A stretch of 64,000 nucleotides of DNA from Methylobacterium cerastii (GCF_022179125.1 NZ_BPQG01000016.1:1-64000); one strand, 5' to 3'; shown: positions 43,246-52,960, counted from the first letter of the stretch. Notes: generated by a model from the letters alone, not told the origin. Translations and numbers: made by a program.

Positions 43246-46095
43246 ATGAACGCGCTCAAGGCCCTGCACGCCGAACAGGATCAGGCGGTCTGGCTCGACT
43301 TCGTCGCCCGCGGCTTCGTCGCCAAGGGCGAGCTCAAGGCGCTGGTCGAGAACGACGGCCTGCGCGGCGTGACCTCCAACCCCTCGATCTTCGAGAAGGC
43401 CATCGGCCATTCCGACGAGTACGATGCCAGCCTCAAGAGCGTGATGGAGCAGGGCGACAGCCGCGTCATCGACCTCTACGAGGGCTTGGCCATCGCCGAC
43501 ATCCAGGCGGCGGCCGACGTGCTGCGCCCGGTCTACGAGGCGTCCGACGGCGCAGACGGCTACGTCAGCCTCGAGGTCTCGCCCTACCTCGCCCTGCAGA
43601 CCGAGGACACGCTGGAGGAGGCTCGCAGGCTCCACAAGGCCGTGGCGCGCGACAACCTGATGGTGAAGGTGCCCGCGACCCCGGAGGGCATCCCGGCGAT
43701 CCGCCAGCTCACGGCGGAAGGCATCTCGATCAACGTCACCCTGCTGTTCTCGCAGGGCGAGTACGAGAAGGTCGCCCGCGCCTTCGTCGACGGCCTCGCG
43801 GAGCGCGCGAGGAACGGCGGCGACGTCTCGCGGATCGCGAGCGTGGCGAGCTTCTTCATCAGCCGCATCGACGTGCTGGCCGACAAGCTGCTCGACGAGA
43901 AGGCCGCGGCGGAAGCCGACCCCGAGCGGAAGGCCGCCCTCGAAGCCCTCAAGGGCAAGGTCGCGATCGCCAACGCCAAGCTCGCCTACCAGCGCTACAA
44001 GGCGGTGTTCGCGGACAGCAAGTGGACGGCGCTGGCCGAGAAGGGCGCCAAGGCGCAGCGGCTGCTCTGGGCCTCCACGGGCACCAAGAACAAGGCCTAC
44101 CGCGACGTGCTCTACGTCGAGGAGCTGATCGGCCCGAACACCGTCAACACCATGCCGCCGGCCACGATGGACGCGTTCCGCGACCATGGCGCGGTGCGCA
44201 ACGCGATCGAGGAGGACGTGGCCGGGGCGGAAGCCGTGATGGCGCGCCTGGCTGAGGCCGGCATCGACATCGACGCGATGGCCAAGCAGCTGGTCGAGGA
44301 GGGCGTGCAGCTCTTCGTCGACGCCGCCGACAAGCTGCTCGGCGCGGTCGCCGGCAAGCGCGTGGCGCTGCTCGGCCATCGCCTGAACGTCCAGAGCCTG
44401 AAGCTCGGCGACGCGCTGGCCGCCGAGACCGGCAAGGCGGTCGAAGCCTGGCGCGCGAGCGGTGCGATCCGCCGCCTGTGGGCGCACGACACCACGGTCT
44501 GGTCGGGCGCCGACGAGGATCGGTGGCTCGGCTGGCTCCGCATCGTCGAGGACGAGCTGGAGAAGGCGCAGGATTACGCCGCGCTCTCGGCCTGGGTTCA
44601 GGGGCAGGGCTTCGCCGACGTCGTCGTGCTCGGCATGGGCGGGTCGAGCCTCGGCCCCGAAGTGCTCGGCCTGACCTACGGCAACCGCGACGGCTTCCCG
44701 AAGCTCTCGATCCTCGATTCCACCAATCCCGACGAGGTCCGCGCGCTCGAGGCCACCCTCGACCTGCCGCGCACGCTGTTCGTCGTCGCCTCGAAGTCCG
44801 GCTCGACCTTGGAGCCGAACGTGTTTCGCGACTACTTCCTGGCGCGGATGAAGGCGGTCGTCGGCGAGCGGGCGGGCGAGCACTTCCTCGCCGTCACCGA
44901 TCCCGGCTCGGCGATGGAGAAGGCGGCCAAGGCCGACGGCTTCCGGCGGATCTTCTACGGCGTGCCGCAGATCGGCGGGCGCTACTCCGTGCTCTCGGCC
45001 TTCGGCCTGGTGCCGGCGGCCTGCGTCGGCATCGACGTGACGGACTTCCTGGAGCGGGCGCGGATCATGGTCCGCTCCTGCGGCCCGGCGGTGCCGCCGA
45101 CCGAGAACCCCGGCGTGCTGCTGGGCGCCGCGATGGGCACCGCTGGTCTGGCGGGTCGCGACAAGGTGACGATCGTCGCCTCCCCGGGGATCGCCAGCTT
45201 CGGCGGTTGGGCCGAGCAGCTGATCGCGGAGTCGACCGGCAAGCAGGGCAAGGGCCTGATCCCGATCGACGGCGAGCCGGTCGACGTGCCGGCCGCCTAC
45301 GGCCACGACCGCCTCTTCGTCTACCTGCGCCTCGACGGCCATGCCGACGAGCGCCAGGACGAGACCCTGCGCGGCCTGGAGCGCGAGGGCCATCCGGTGG
45401 TGCGCATCACCCTCGACACGGTGGAGCAGCTTCCGCAGGAGTTCTTCCGCTTCGAGATGGCGACCGCGGTGGCCGGCGCGCTGCTCGGCATCAACCCGTT
45501 CGACCAGCCCGACGTCGAGGCGAGCAAGATCGAGACGAAGAAGCTGTTCGAGGCCGCCGAGGCGAGCGGAGCGCTGCCGCCCGAGACGCCGGTGTTCGAG
45601 GACGAGACCATCGCCCTCTACGCCGACACGGCCAATTCCGGCGCGCTGCCGGAGGCGGCCGACGGGCTGGAGGCCGGGCTGAAGGCGCAGGTCGCCCGGC
45701 TCAAGGCCGGCGACTACCTGGCGCTCCTCGCCTACGTGCCGCGGAACGAGGCGAACCACGCCGTCCTGCAGCAGGCCCGCTTGGCGATCCGCGACGCGCG
45801 GCACGTGGCGACCTGCCTGGAATTCGGGCCGCGCTTCCTCCACTCGACGGGCCAGGCCTACAAGGGCGGCCCCGACACCGGCGTGTTCGTGCAGATCACC
45901 GCCGACCCCGCCGAGGACCTCGCGATCCCGGGGCGCAAGCTCGGCTTCGGCACCGTGGTCGCGGCGCAGGCGCGCGGCGACCTGTCGGTCCTCGCCGAGC
46001 GCGGACGCCGGGCGCTGCGGGTCCACATCAAGGGCGGCGACGTCCCGGCCGGCCTGAAGCGGATCGCCGCGGCCCTGACCGCCGCGGCGGGCTAA
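43246..46095 (+). CDS. Bifunctional transaldolase / glucose-6-phosphate isomerase
   Basis: About 949 residues. The N-terminal ~370 residues are transaldolase (GVTSNPSIFEKAI, the Schiff-base lysine region VKVPATPEGI, and WASTGTKNKAYRD). The remainder is phosphoglucose isomerase (VVLGMGGSSLGPEVL, SKSGSTLEPN, then a SIS-type fold to the end). The fusion joins two steps of sugar-phosphate interconversion. Start: ATG 43246 following GCATCGAC; the open frame from 43180 is not needed. It lies between transketolase and 6-phosphogluconate dehydrogenase in the same orientation. Confidence 0.94.
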   Translation: MNALKALHAEQDQAVWLDFVARGFVAKGELKALVENDGLRGVTSNPSIFEKAIGHSDEYDASLKSVMEQGDSRVIDLYEGLAIADIQAAADVLRPVYEASDGADGYVSLEVSPYLALQTEDTLEEARRLHKAVARDNLMVKVPATPEGIPAIRQLTAEGISINVTLLFSQGEYEKVARAFVDGLAERARNGGDVSRIASVASFFISRIDVLADKLLDEKAAAEADPERKAALEALKGKVAIANAKLAYQRYKAVFADSKWTALAEKGAKAQRLLWASTGTKNKAYRDVLYVEELIGPNTVNTMPPATMDAFRDHGAVRNAIEEDVAGAEAVMARLAEAGIDIDAMAKQLVEEGVQLFVDAADKLLGAVAGKRVALLGHRLNVQSLKLGDALAAETGKAVEAWRASGAIRRLWAHDTTVWSGADEDRWLGWLRIVEDELEKAQDYAALSAWVQGQGFADVVVLGMGGSSLGPEVLGLTYGNRDGFPKLSILDSTNPDEVRALEATLDLPRTLFVVASKSGSTLEPNVFRDYFLARMKAVVGERAGEHFLAVTDPGSAMEKAAKADGFRRIFYGVPQIGGRYSVLSAFGLVPAACVGIDVTDFLERARIMVRSCGPAVPPTENPGVLLGAAMGTAGLAGRDKVTIVASPGIASFGGWAEQLIAESTGKQGKGLIPIDGEPVDVPAAYGHDRLFVYLRLDGHADERQDETLRGLEREGHPVVRITLDTVEQLPQEFFRFEMATAVAGALLGINPFDQPDVEASKIETKKLFEAAEASGALPPETPVFEDETIALYADTANSGALPEAADGLEAGLKAQVARLKAGDYLALLAYVPRNEANHAVLQQARLAIRDARHVATCLEFGPRFLHSTGQAYKGGPDTGVFVQITADPAEDLAIPGRKLGFGTVVAAQARGDLSVLAERGRRALRVHIKGGDVPAGLKRIAAALTAAAG

Positions 46096-46197
46096 GCCTC
46101 ACGACGGATCGCCGCGCCCGGGGCCCCTCGCGGGCGCAGCCGGGTGCGGCGGGCCGCCACCGACAGAGCCTCACAGAGCCTCAGAGGAGTGCCAAAC

Positions 46198-47178
46198 ATG
46201 CAGCTCGGGATGATCGGCCTCGGCCGGATGGGCGGCAACATCGTCCGGCGCCTCCTGCGCGACGGGCACACGGCGGTGGTCTTCGACCAGAACCCGGAGG
46301 CGGTGAAGGCGCTGGTCGAGGCCGGCGCGGTCGGCGCCGACAGCCTGGAGGACTTCGTCTCCAAGCTCGACGTCCCGCGGGCCGCCTGGGTGATGCTGCC
46401 GGCGGGCGCGATCACGGAAGCCACGGTGAAGGCGCTGTCCGGCCTGATGCAGGCCGACGACGTGATCATCGACGGCGGCAACTCGTTCTACGGCGACGAC
46501 GTGCGCCGCGCGGGCGAGCTCAAGGACCGGAGCATCCACTACGTCGACGTCGGCACCTCCGGCGGCGTCTGGGGGCTGGAGCGCGGCTACTGCATGATGA
46601 TCGGCGGCGACAAGGCGGCCGTCGATCGCCTCGACCCGGTCTTCGCGACGCTCGCGCCGGGGATCGGCGACATCCCGAAGACGCCGGGGCGCGACGGCCG
46701 CGACCCCCGCGCCGAGCAGGGCTACATCCATGCCGGCCCGAGCGGGGCAGGCCACTTCGTCAAGATGATCCACAACGGCATCGAATACGGCCTGATGCAG
46801 GCCTATGCCGAGGGCTTCGACATCCTCAAGCACGCCGACAGCGAGGCGCTGCCCCCCGAGCGCCGGTTCGACCTCAACCTCGGCGACATCGCCGAGGTCT
46901 GGCGCCGCGGCAGCGTGGTCTCGTCCTGGCTCCTCGACCTGACGGCGAGCGCGTTGGCCACCGACGAGAAGCTCGAGGACTATTCCGGCTACGTCGAGGA
47001 TTCCGGCGAGGGCCGCTGGACGATCAACGCGGCGATCGAGGAATCCGTGCCGGCCACGGTGCTGTCGAACGCGCTCTACCGCCGCTTCCGCTCGCGCGAG
47101 GACGCGTCCTACGCCGACAAGATGCTGTCGGCGATGCGCAAGGGGTTCGGCGGCCACCAGGAGCCCAAAAAGTCATGA
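46198..47178 (+). CDS. gnd: 6-phosphogluconate dehydrogenase (decarboxylating), short form
   Basis: About 326 residues, the GndA/YqeC-type short form. The NAD(P)-binding loop is [19 protein letters not shown]; substrate/catalytic blocks are [27 protein letters not shown] and the catalytic Lys/His region [14 protein letters not shown]. It oxidises and decarboxylates 6-phosphogluconate to ribulose-5-phosphate. The short form is often NAD-preferring. It is preceded by GAGGAGTGCCAA before the ATG, and its stop overlaps the next gene (ATGA). Confidence 0.94.
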   Translation: MQLGMIGLGRMGGNIVRRLLRDGHTAVVFDQNPEAVKALVEAGAVGADSLEDFVSKLDVPRAAWVMLPAGAITEATVKALSGLMQADDVIIDGGNSFYGDDVRRAGELKDRSIHYVDVGTSGGVWGLERGYCMMIGGDKAAVDRLDPVFATLAPGIGDIPKTPGRDGRDPRAEQGYIHAGPSGAGHFVKMIHNGIEYGLMQAYAEGFDILKHADSEALPPERRFDLNLGDIAEVWRRGSVVSSWLLDLTASALATDEKLEDYSGYVEDSGEGRWTINAAIEESVPATVLSNALYRRFRSREDASYADKMLSAMRKGFGGHQEPKKS

Positions 47179-47906
47179 TGGGCGCGCTGCCGCCCGACGC
47201 CGTGGTCCTTCCCGATGCCGACGCGGTGGCCCGCGAGGCTGCCGAGCGCCTGATCGCGGTCTGCGAGGCCTCGCGATCCGAGCGGATCGCGATCGCGCTG
47301 TCCGGCGGATCGACGCCCAAGCGCCTCTACGCCCTGCTCGCCGGGCCGGACCATGTCGGCCGCGTGCCCTGGGACCGGGTCCACTGGTTCTTCGGCGACG
47401 ACCGTGCCGTGCCGTGGGACCATGCCGACAGCAACGTCCGCATGGTGCGCGAGGCCTTCGGCCACGGCACGGCTTTGTCGGCCGCGCACCTGCACTTCAT
47501 CCCGACCGACCTCGGGCCGGAGGTGGCGGCCGAGGCCTACTCCCGCACGCTCCTCGCGTTCTATGGCGCCGACCGGCTCGACCCCGCCCGTCCGCTGTTC
47601 GACTGCGTCCTGCTCGGCCTCGGCGAGGACGGCCACACCGCCTCGCTGTTTCCCGGCAAGCCCGCCCTGTCCGTGACGGACGCCCTCGTGGCGCCCGTGC
47701 CGGAGGCCGGCCTGACGCCGTTCGTGCCGCGGGTGACGCTGACCTTCAAGGCGATCGCCTCCTCCGCCCTGATCCTGTTCCTGGTGGGCGGCGCGGGCAA
47801 GCGCGAGGCGCTCCGGCGGCTCGCCGCCGGCGAGGACCTGCCGGCGGGCCGGGTGACGAGCCGGGGGCGGATCGAATGGTTGCTCGATGAGGCGGCCGCC
47901 GCCTGA
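47175..47906 (+). CDS. pgl: 6-phosphogluconolactonase
   Basis: About 243 residues. SIS/NagB-like fold: [18 protein letters not shown] binds phosphate; [19 protein letters not shown] and [15 protein letters not shown] are the family blocks with catalytic residues. It hydrolyses 6-phosphogluconolactone. ATG overlaps the gnd stop by four bases. Glucose-6-phosphate dehydrogenase, its usual partner, is not in the window. The stop codon is the first triplet of dispersed repeat A, copy 2, which forms the gene's terminator hairpin. Confidence 0.94.
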   Translation: MMGALPPDAVVLPDADAVAREAAERLIAVCEASRSERIAIALSGGSTPKRLYALLAGPDHVGRVPWDRVHWFFGDDRAVPWDHADSNVRMVREAFGHGTALSAAHLHFIPTDLGPEVAAEAYSRTLLAFYGADRLDPARPLFDCVLLGLGEDGHTASLFPGKPALSVTDALVAPVPEAGLTPFVPRVTLTFKAIASSALILFLVGGAGKREALRRLAAGEDLPAGRVTSRGRIEWLLDEAAAA

Positions 47907-48027
47907 TACGGCCTCCGCTCGATCGAAGCGGAGGCCGTATCAGGCAAGCCCGCGCGGCGCATCCCGCGCGGCGCATGAGCGAAGCCCACATCCGCCATCC
48001 CGAAGGGATCGACCGGATTTGGTATGA
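47904..48027 (+). repeat. Dispersed repeat A, copy 2 (terminator hairpin)
   Basis: Begins with a perfect 16-bp stem (TGATACGGCCTCCGCT / AGCGGAGGCCGTATCA, loop CGATCGA) whose first triplet is the pgl stop. A tail shared with 11462-11573 follows, here carrying an internal duplication of GCGCGGCGCAT-type sequence. Likely a REP-like element serving as terminator. Confidence 0.85.
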
Positions 48028-48068
48028 CGCCGCCGGAGCCGTCATCGAATCCGGCGGCGGCGATCTGG

Positions 48069-48284
48069 TCAGCGATGGCGGCGGTGATGACGGTGACGGC
48101 GCATCATGTGCGGGCGCGCCATCATGCTGCCGCGGCGGGCCATCCGATGCTGGCCGGCGAAGGTGCTGTTGCCGGTCGCCGCGGCGTTGCGGGAGAGGCC
48201 GTCGCCGGGGGCCGCCTGGCTCGGCATGTTCGTGCCGGCGAGTAGGCCGATGGCCAGGGTCGCGCCGAGGAGGATCTTCTTCAT
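48069..48284 (-). CDS. Small exported His/Arg/Met-rich protein
   Basis: 71 residues. A clear Sec signal peptide (MKKILLGATLAIGLLAGT.. ending SQAAPG) leaves a mature part of about 45 residues rich in His, Arg and Met (MMARPHMMRRHRHHRRHR). Such tails often bind metal ions, or bind DNA/polyanions if cytosolic; function is a guess. The promoter side faces the 398-base gap. Confidence 0.65.
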   Translation of the reverse strand: MKKILLGATLAIGLLAGTNMPSQAAPGDGLSRNAAATGNSTFAGQHRMARRGSMMARPHMMRRHRHHRRHR

Positions 48285-48400
48285 GGTGGTTTTCCGTCCG
48301 TGATCGTTCGTTCGCCCTGCTCGAACGGCGTTCGGAGGGCCGGGTTCCCGTTGATCGTACCATCCTGCCGCCCGTGCCTGCCGCCCGTGTCTCCCGCCGC

Positions 48401-48423
48401 GGTCGAAGGCGTGGCCTTCGACC
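48401..48423. repeat. 10-bp palindrome GGTCGAAGGC/GCCTTCGACC, copy 1
   Basis: GGTCGAAGGC-GTG-GCCTTCGACC in the 398-base gap between the small exported protein and the ABC-transporter operon. The same decamer palindrome recurs after mntR (59248-59269). Nothing else is evident in this gap apart from dispersed repeat B. Confidence 0.6.
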
Positions 48424-48535
48424 CTGCGGGGCCAGGCGTCGGGCCGGGCGGGTCGGCACGGCGGAGGACGACCGGTGCGGCGCCGCCACCGCATCCACGG
48501 CGTGACCGGCCCATGCTCTAACCGCCTGCGTGGCC

Positions 48536-48587
48536 GCTTTTTCTGCACGCGAGCCGGTATCCACCGCGCTCGAAAATGCTCTAGGGC
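48536..48587 (-). repeat. Dispersed repeat B, copy 2
   Basis: Reverse-complement counterpart of 22762-22812, containing CGCTCGAAAATGCTCTAG and the CACGCGAGCCGG block. It lies about 100 bases upstream of the ABC-transporter binding-protein start. Confidence 0.75.
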
Positions 48588-48682
48588 AGGATACCGATGA
48601 GGGCAGGACACCGATGCGGGCCGGTCACCGATGCGGATGGCGGCCCAGGGCCGAGGCGGTCGACGGGGAGCGGGGACGAAGC

Positions 48683-49564
48683 ATGCGCGACGGATTTCGG
48701 ACGCTGATCCTGGCGGTGCTCGCCGCCCTGCCCGCGGCGGGGCCGGCCTCGGCGCAAGCCGCCAAGCCCGCCTTCGTGTTCACCGGCATCCCGGATCAGG
48801 ACGAGAGCCGCCTGGTCGAGCGCTTCGGCAAGGTCGCGCGCTACCTCGAAGCCAAGCTCGGCGTGCCGGTGACGTACATCCCGGTGAAGAACTATCCGGC
48901 CGCCGTCACCGCCTTCACCAACGGGCAGGTGCAGCTCGCCTGGTTCGGCGGCTTCACCGGCGTGCAGGCGCGCAAGGCGGTGCCGGGCTCCCAGGCGATC
49001 GCGCAAGGCGCGGAGGACGCCGCCTTCAAGACCTACCTGATCGCCAACGTGAAGACCGGCCTCCAGCCGTCCAAGGACTTCCCGAAGGACATCGCCGGCA
49101 AGAGCTTCACCTTCGGCTCGCGCGCCTCGACCTCGGGCCGCCTGATGCCGGAATACTTCATCCGGCAGGCCTTTCCGGGCAAGACCCCCGAGCAGGTCTT
49201 CCCGACGGTGGGCTTCTCGGGCGACCACAGCCGGACGATCCAGCTCGTGCAGTCGGGCGCCTTCGCCGTCGGCGCGGTCGACTATTCGGTCTGGGACCTC
49301 GACGCCAAGGCCGGCAAGGTCGACCCCAAGGCCGTCACGGTGATCTGGGAGAGCCCGACCTTCCCCGACTACCAGTGGACGGTGCGCGGCGACGTGGACG
49401 CGATCTACGGCGACGGCTTCACCGCGAAGCTGAAGGCGGCGCTCGTCGGCATCGCCGATCCGGCGATCCTGGAGCCGTTCGGCCGCTCGAAATTCATCCC
49501 CGTCGACAACGCCGCCTACGCGCCGCTGATCGCGGTGGGGCAGTCCACCGGCCTGCTCGACTGA
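48683..49564 (+). CDS. PhnD-like ABC transporter substrate-binding protein (possible selenate/oxyanion)
   Basis: About 293 residues. Signal peptide (MRDGFRTLILAVLAALPAAG..ASAQA), then a PhnD-type fold. Specific blocks (FVFTGIPDQDESRLVERFGKV, QLAWFGGFTGVQAR, FTFGSRASTSGRLMPEYF, DYQWTVRGDVD) match, in my recollection, the subfamily annotated as putative selenate ABC transporter rather than true phosphonate binders. The gene starts a three-gene transporter operon. The open frame begins upstream at 48530, but the ATG at 48683 opens the signal peptide. Oxyanion specificity is uncertain. Confidence 0.85.
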   Translation: MRDGFRTLILAVLAALPAAGPASAQAAKPAFVFTGIPDQDESRLVERFGKVARYLEAKLGVPVTYIPVKNYPAAVTAFTNGQVQLAWFGGFTGVQARKAVPGSQAIAQGAEDAAFKTYLIANVKTGLQPSKDFPKDIAGKSFTFGSRASTSGRLMPEYFIRQAFPGKTPEQVFPTVGFSGDHSRTIQLVQSGAFAVGAVDYSVWDLDAKAGKVDPKAVTVIWESPTFPDYQWTVRGDVDAIYGDGFTAKLKAALVGIADPAILEPFGRSKFIPVDNAAYAPLIAVGQSTGLLD

Positions 49565-49572
49565 CCGACACG

Positions 49573-50241
49573 ATGGCAGACCCTGCGATCCGGCTCGTGG
49601 ATGCGGGCGCCGCCTACGACGGGCGCCCGGTGCTCGCCGGCATCGACCTGACGATTTATCCGGGCGAGCGGGTCGCGCTGCTGGGGCGCTCGGGGGCGGG
49701 CAAGTCGACGCTGATCGGCCTGATCCAGGCGCAGAGCCCGGAGCGGGTCGCGCTGGTGCCGCAGGCGGCGGCCCTCGTGCGGACCCTGTCGGTGTTCCAC
49801 AACGTCTACATGGGCCGCCTCGACCGCCGCTCGACCCTGCACAACCTGCGCACCCTGGTTCGCCCGGCCGCCGCCGACCTCGCCGAAGTCCGCGCGGTGC
49901 TGGCCCGGGTCGGCCTGGCCGAGAAGATCCGCGAGAAGGCGGGCGCGCTGTCGGGCGGGCAGCAGCAGCGGGTCTCGGTCGCCCGCGCGCTCTACAACGG
50001 CCGGCCGATCCTGGTCGGCGACGAGCCGGTCTCGGCGCTGGACCGGATGCAGGGCGCAGCCGTGCTCGCCGAGATGGCCCGCGGCCACGAGACCCTGGTG
50101 GTGGCCCTCCACGACGTGGCGCTCGCGCTCGCCCACACCGACCGGATCGTGGTGCTGGAGGCCGGCCGCATCGTCCTCGACGCGCCCGCCCGCAGCCTCG
50201 ACGCGGCGGCGCTGAGCCCGTTCTACCAGGCGGCGGCGTGA
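49573..50241 (+). CDS. ABC transporter ATP-binding protein (PhnC-like)
   Basis: About 222 residues. Walker A GRSGAGKSTLIGL, signature LSGGQQQRVSVARAL, Walker B ILVGDEPVSALD and the H-loop in VALHDVALALA. It powers import with the binding protein (8 bases upstream) and the permease that overlaps its stop as GTGA. Confidence 0.95.
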   Translation: MADPAIRLVDAGAAYDGRPVLAGIDLTIYPGERVALLGRSGAGKSTLIGLIQAQSPERVALVPQAAALVRTLSVFHNVYMGRLDRRSTLHNLRTLVRPAAADLAEVRAVLARVGLAEKIREKAGALSGGQQQRVSVARALYNGRPILVGDEPVSALDRMQGAAVLAEMARGHETLVVALHDVALALAHTDRIVVLEAGRIVLDAPARSLDAAALSPFYQAAA

Positions 50242-51782
50242 TCGGGCTTCAACGCCCTGGCTACGCCGCGACCAGCCTGTGGTTCGCGGGGGCCGCGCTC
50301 GCCGCCTTGTCCCTGGCCGACCTCCACGTCACCAGCCTGAACCCCTGGGCCGACCTCCAGCGGCTGCTCGCCGGCCTGTTGCGGCCCGACCTGCTCTCGG
50401 TGGAGGGCTGGAGCGTCGTCTACACGGTCGCCTTCGCGGTGCTCGGCGTGACGTTGGGCGCCGGCGCCGGCTTCCTGCTGGCGATTCCCTTTGCGCGGTT
50501 CCGCGCGGTCCGCCTCCTCTGCGCCGGCCTGCGCGCGGTGCACGAGCTGTTCTGGGCCCTGCTGCTGATGCAGGTGTTCGGGCTTTCGGCCACCACCGGG
50601 ATCCTGGCCATCGCCCTGCCCTATGCCGGCATCTGCGCGAAGGTCTACTCGGAGATCATCGAGGAGGCCGACCTGTCGGCGCTCCGGGTGCTGCCCGCGG
50701 GCACCGGCGCCGTCTCGGCCTTCCTCTACGCCCGCCTGCCGGAGGTCGCGGGCGCGTTCCGGCACTACACCCTCTACCGCTTCGAATGCGCCATGCGCTC
50801 GACCCTGGTGCTCGGCTTCATCGGCCTGCCGACCATGGGGTTCTACCTCGAATCCGCCTTCCGCCAGGGGCGCTACGCCGAGGCCGGGGCGCTGCTGCTG
50901 GTGTTCTACGCGCTGATCGGCTCGCGCCGGCTCTGGGTGCGGGCGAACACGGTGCCGGTGCTGATCGCGGCGAGCGCGCTGGCGCTGCCGGCCACCGTCG
51001 GCACCACCAACGTCGGCGCCAGCCTCGTCCGCTTCCTCACCCACGACGTCGTCCCCGCGCCCTTGCGCAACGCGAGCCTCCTCGACCCCGCCACCCTGCC
51101 CCGGCTCTGGGCCTGGTTCTCGCCGATCCTGACCGGCCAGATCCTCCCCGGCGCGGTGCAGACGCTGGTGCTGGCGCAGATCGCGCTGGTCGCGACCGCG
51201 CTCGGCGCCCTCGTCCTGTTCCCGCTGGTGTCGCGGCGCTTTTCCGGCCGGTTCGGCGCGCCCGCGGGGCGGGTGCTCCTCGTGGTTTTGCGCTCGACGC
51301 CGGAATACATGCTCGCCTACGTCCTGCTGCAGACCCTCGGCCCCTCGATGCTGCCGGCGATCCTGGCGCTGACGATCCACAATGCCGGCATCGTCGGCTA
51401 CCTGATGGGGCGCCACGCCGACGCCCTACCCTACCGCGCCGACGCGCCGACGGGCCTCAACCTCTACGCCTACGAGACCGTGCCGCGGCTCTACGGGCAG
51501 TTCCTCGCCTACCTGCTCTACCGCTGGGAGCTGATCCTTCGCGAGAGCGCGATCTTCGGCATCCTGGGCGTCGCGACGCTGGGCTTCCACGTCGACGCCG
51601 CGATCTCGGAATTGCGCCTCGACGTCGCCACGGTGCTGATCGCGGCCACCGCCGCGCTGACGATCGCCGTCGATGCCGGCTCGCGCGCCCTGCGCAAGGC
51701 CCTGCGCCTCGACACCCTGCCGACGCGCCTCGCCGACCCGGTGAAGGCGCCCGCCCCCGTCTTGCCCCCCGCCTTGCCCTAA
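50238..51782 (+). CDS. PhnE-type ABC permease, two permease domains fused in one chain
   Basis: About 514 residues, roughly twice the usual PhnE length. Each half has its own transmembrane set and an EAA-like loop (ARLPEVAGAFRHYTLYRF... in the first; TVPRLYGQFLAYLLYRWE... in the second, both followed by a glycine-rich G-F/I-LG turn). It therefore can form the complete membrane pore as a single protein. GTG start overlapping the ATPase stop. The product moves the same oxyanion substrate as the binding protein. Confidence 0.9.
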   Translation: MIGLQRPGYAATSLWFAGAALAALSLADLHVTSLNPWADLQRLLAGLLRPDLLSVEGWSVVYTVAFAVLGVTLGAGAGFLLAIPFARFRAVRLLCAGLRAVHELFWALLLMQVFGLSATTGILAIALPYAGICAKVYSEIIEEADLSALRVLPAGTGAVSAFLYARLPEVAGAFRHYTLYRFECAMRSTLVLGFIGLPTMGFYLESAFRQGRYAEAGALLLVFYALIGSRRLWVRANTVPVLIAASALALPATVGTTNVGASLVRFLTHDVVPAPLRNASLLDPATLPRLWAWFSPILTGQILPGAVQTLVLAQIALVATALGALVLFPLVSRRFSGRFGAPAGRVLLVVLRSTPEYMLAYVLLQTLGPSMLPAILALTIHNAGIVGYLMGRHADALPYRADAPTGLNLYAYETVPRLYGQFLAYLLYRWELILRESAIFGILGVATLGFHVDAAISELRLDVATVLIAATAALTIAVDAGSRALRKALRLDTLPTRLADPVKAPAPVLPPALP

Positions 51783-51798
51783 AAATCGGACGCGACCC

Positions 51799-52767
51799 AT
51801 GCTTGAGGCGACCCCGCTCACCTGCGCGATCCTCGACGACTACCAGGGCGTCGCCACCACCCTCGCGGACTGGTCCCCGCTCCGGGACCGCGTCGCGCTG
51901 CGCCCCTTCCGCGAGGGCTTCACGACCGAGGACGCGCTGGTCGCGGCCATCGCCGACTGCGAAATCGTGGTGATCATGCGCGAGCGCACGCCGTTCCCGG
52001 CCGCCCTGTTCGCGCGCCTGCCGAAGCTCAAGCTCCTGGTCACCTCCGGCATGCGCAACGCGAGCATCGACCTCGCCGCGGCCAAGGCCCACGGGGTCGT
52101 CGTCTGCGGCACGGCGAGCGGCTCCGCGCCGCCGGTGGAGCTGACCTGGGCGCTGATCCTCGCGCTTGCCCGCCGCGTCGTGCCGGAGGCGAACGCCCTG
52201 CGGGCCGGCGGCTGGCAGACGAGCGTGGGCGCCGACCTCGCCGGCCGCCGCCTCGGATTGCTGGGCTTGGGCAAGATCGGGACCCGCGTCGCCCGGATCG
52301 GCCAGGCCTTCGGCATGCTGGTCTCGGCCTGGAGCCCGAACCTCACGGAGGCGCGGGCGGCCGACGCCGGCGTGGCGCTCTCAGTCTCCAAGGCGGCGCT
52401 GATGGCCGAGAGCGACGTGGTCTCGCTCCACCTCGTGCTCGGCGACAGCACCCGCGGGCTGGTCGACGCCGCGGCGCTCGCGCTGATGCGGCCGCACGCC
52501 CTGCTGATCAACACCGCGCGGGCGGGCCTCGTCGACGGCCTGGCGCTGCAGGCCGCCCTCGCGGAAGGCCGGATCGGCGGGGCCGGCCTCGACGTGTTCG
52601 AGATCGAGCCCCTGCCGGCGGACTCGCCCTGGCGCAGCCTGCCGAACCTGCTGGCCCTGCCCCATCTCGGCTACGTGAGCGAAGCCAACTACCGCACCTA
52701 CTTCACCGAGGCGGTGGCCGACATCCAAGGGTTCCTCGACGGCGCGCCGGTGCGGGTGATCGGCTAG
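51799..52767 (+). CDS. D-2-hydroxyacid dehydrogenase family protein
   Basis: About 322 residues. NAD-binding Rossmann loop GLLGLGKIGTRVARIG; catalytic Arg in NTARAGLVDG, Glu in FEIEPLP, His in LPHLGYVS. It oxidises or reduces 2-hydroxy/2-oxo acids. It lies 16 bases after the permease stop, so it is probably the last gene of the transporter operon; the link to oxyanion transport is unclear. Confidence 0.92.
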   Translation: MLEATPLTCAILDDYQGVATTLADWSPLRDRVALRPFREGFTTEDALVAAIADCEIVVIMRERTPFPAALFARLPKLKLLVTSGMRNASIDLAAAKAHGVVVCGTASGSAPPVELTWALILALARRVVPEANALRAGGWQTSVGADLAGRRLGLLGLGKIGTRVARIGQAFGMLVSAWSPNLTEARAADAGVALSVSKAALMAESDVVSLHLVLGDSTRGLVDAAALALMRPHALLINTARAGLVDGLALQAALAEGRIGGAGLDVFEIEPLPADSPWRSLPNLLALPHLGYVSEANYRTYFTEAVADIQGFLDGAPVRVIG

Positions 52768-52820
52768 GCCTCCGCGTCCTGCCCGGGATCGATGAAACGC
52801 ACCACCCTCCAGCCAGGGCC

Positions 52821-52960
52821 CGTCATTCCGGGGCTGCGAAGCAGAGCCCGGACCCGGAGGGCCGCGCCGAATGCGTGCAATCCAGAACCACAGGTTGTGA
52901 TCTAGCGCGTGCGGTCGGCGGCTGTGGATCCCGGGCTCGCCTGCGGCGCCCCGGGATGAC
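52821..52960 (+). repeat. MITE-like repeat D, copy 1
   Basis: About 140 bases with terminal inverted repeats (GTCATTCCGGGGC at the left, GCCCCGGGATGAC at the right). Inner sequence includes GCGAAGCAGAGCCCGGACCC and GTGCAATCCAG. The reverse complement of 55601-55741 is nearly the same over its arms. It forms the left boundary of the low-GC island, and the start codon assigned to the adjacent pseudogene lies inside its right terminal repeat. Confidence 0.8.
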
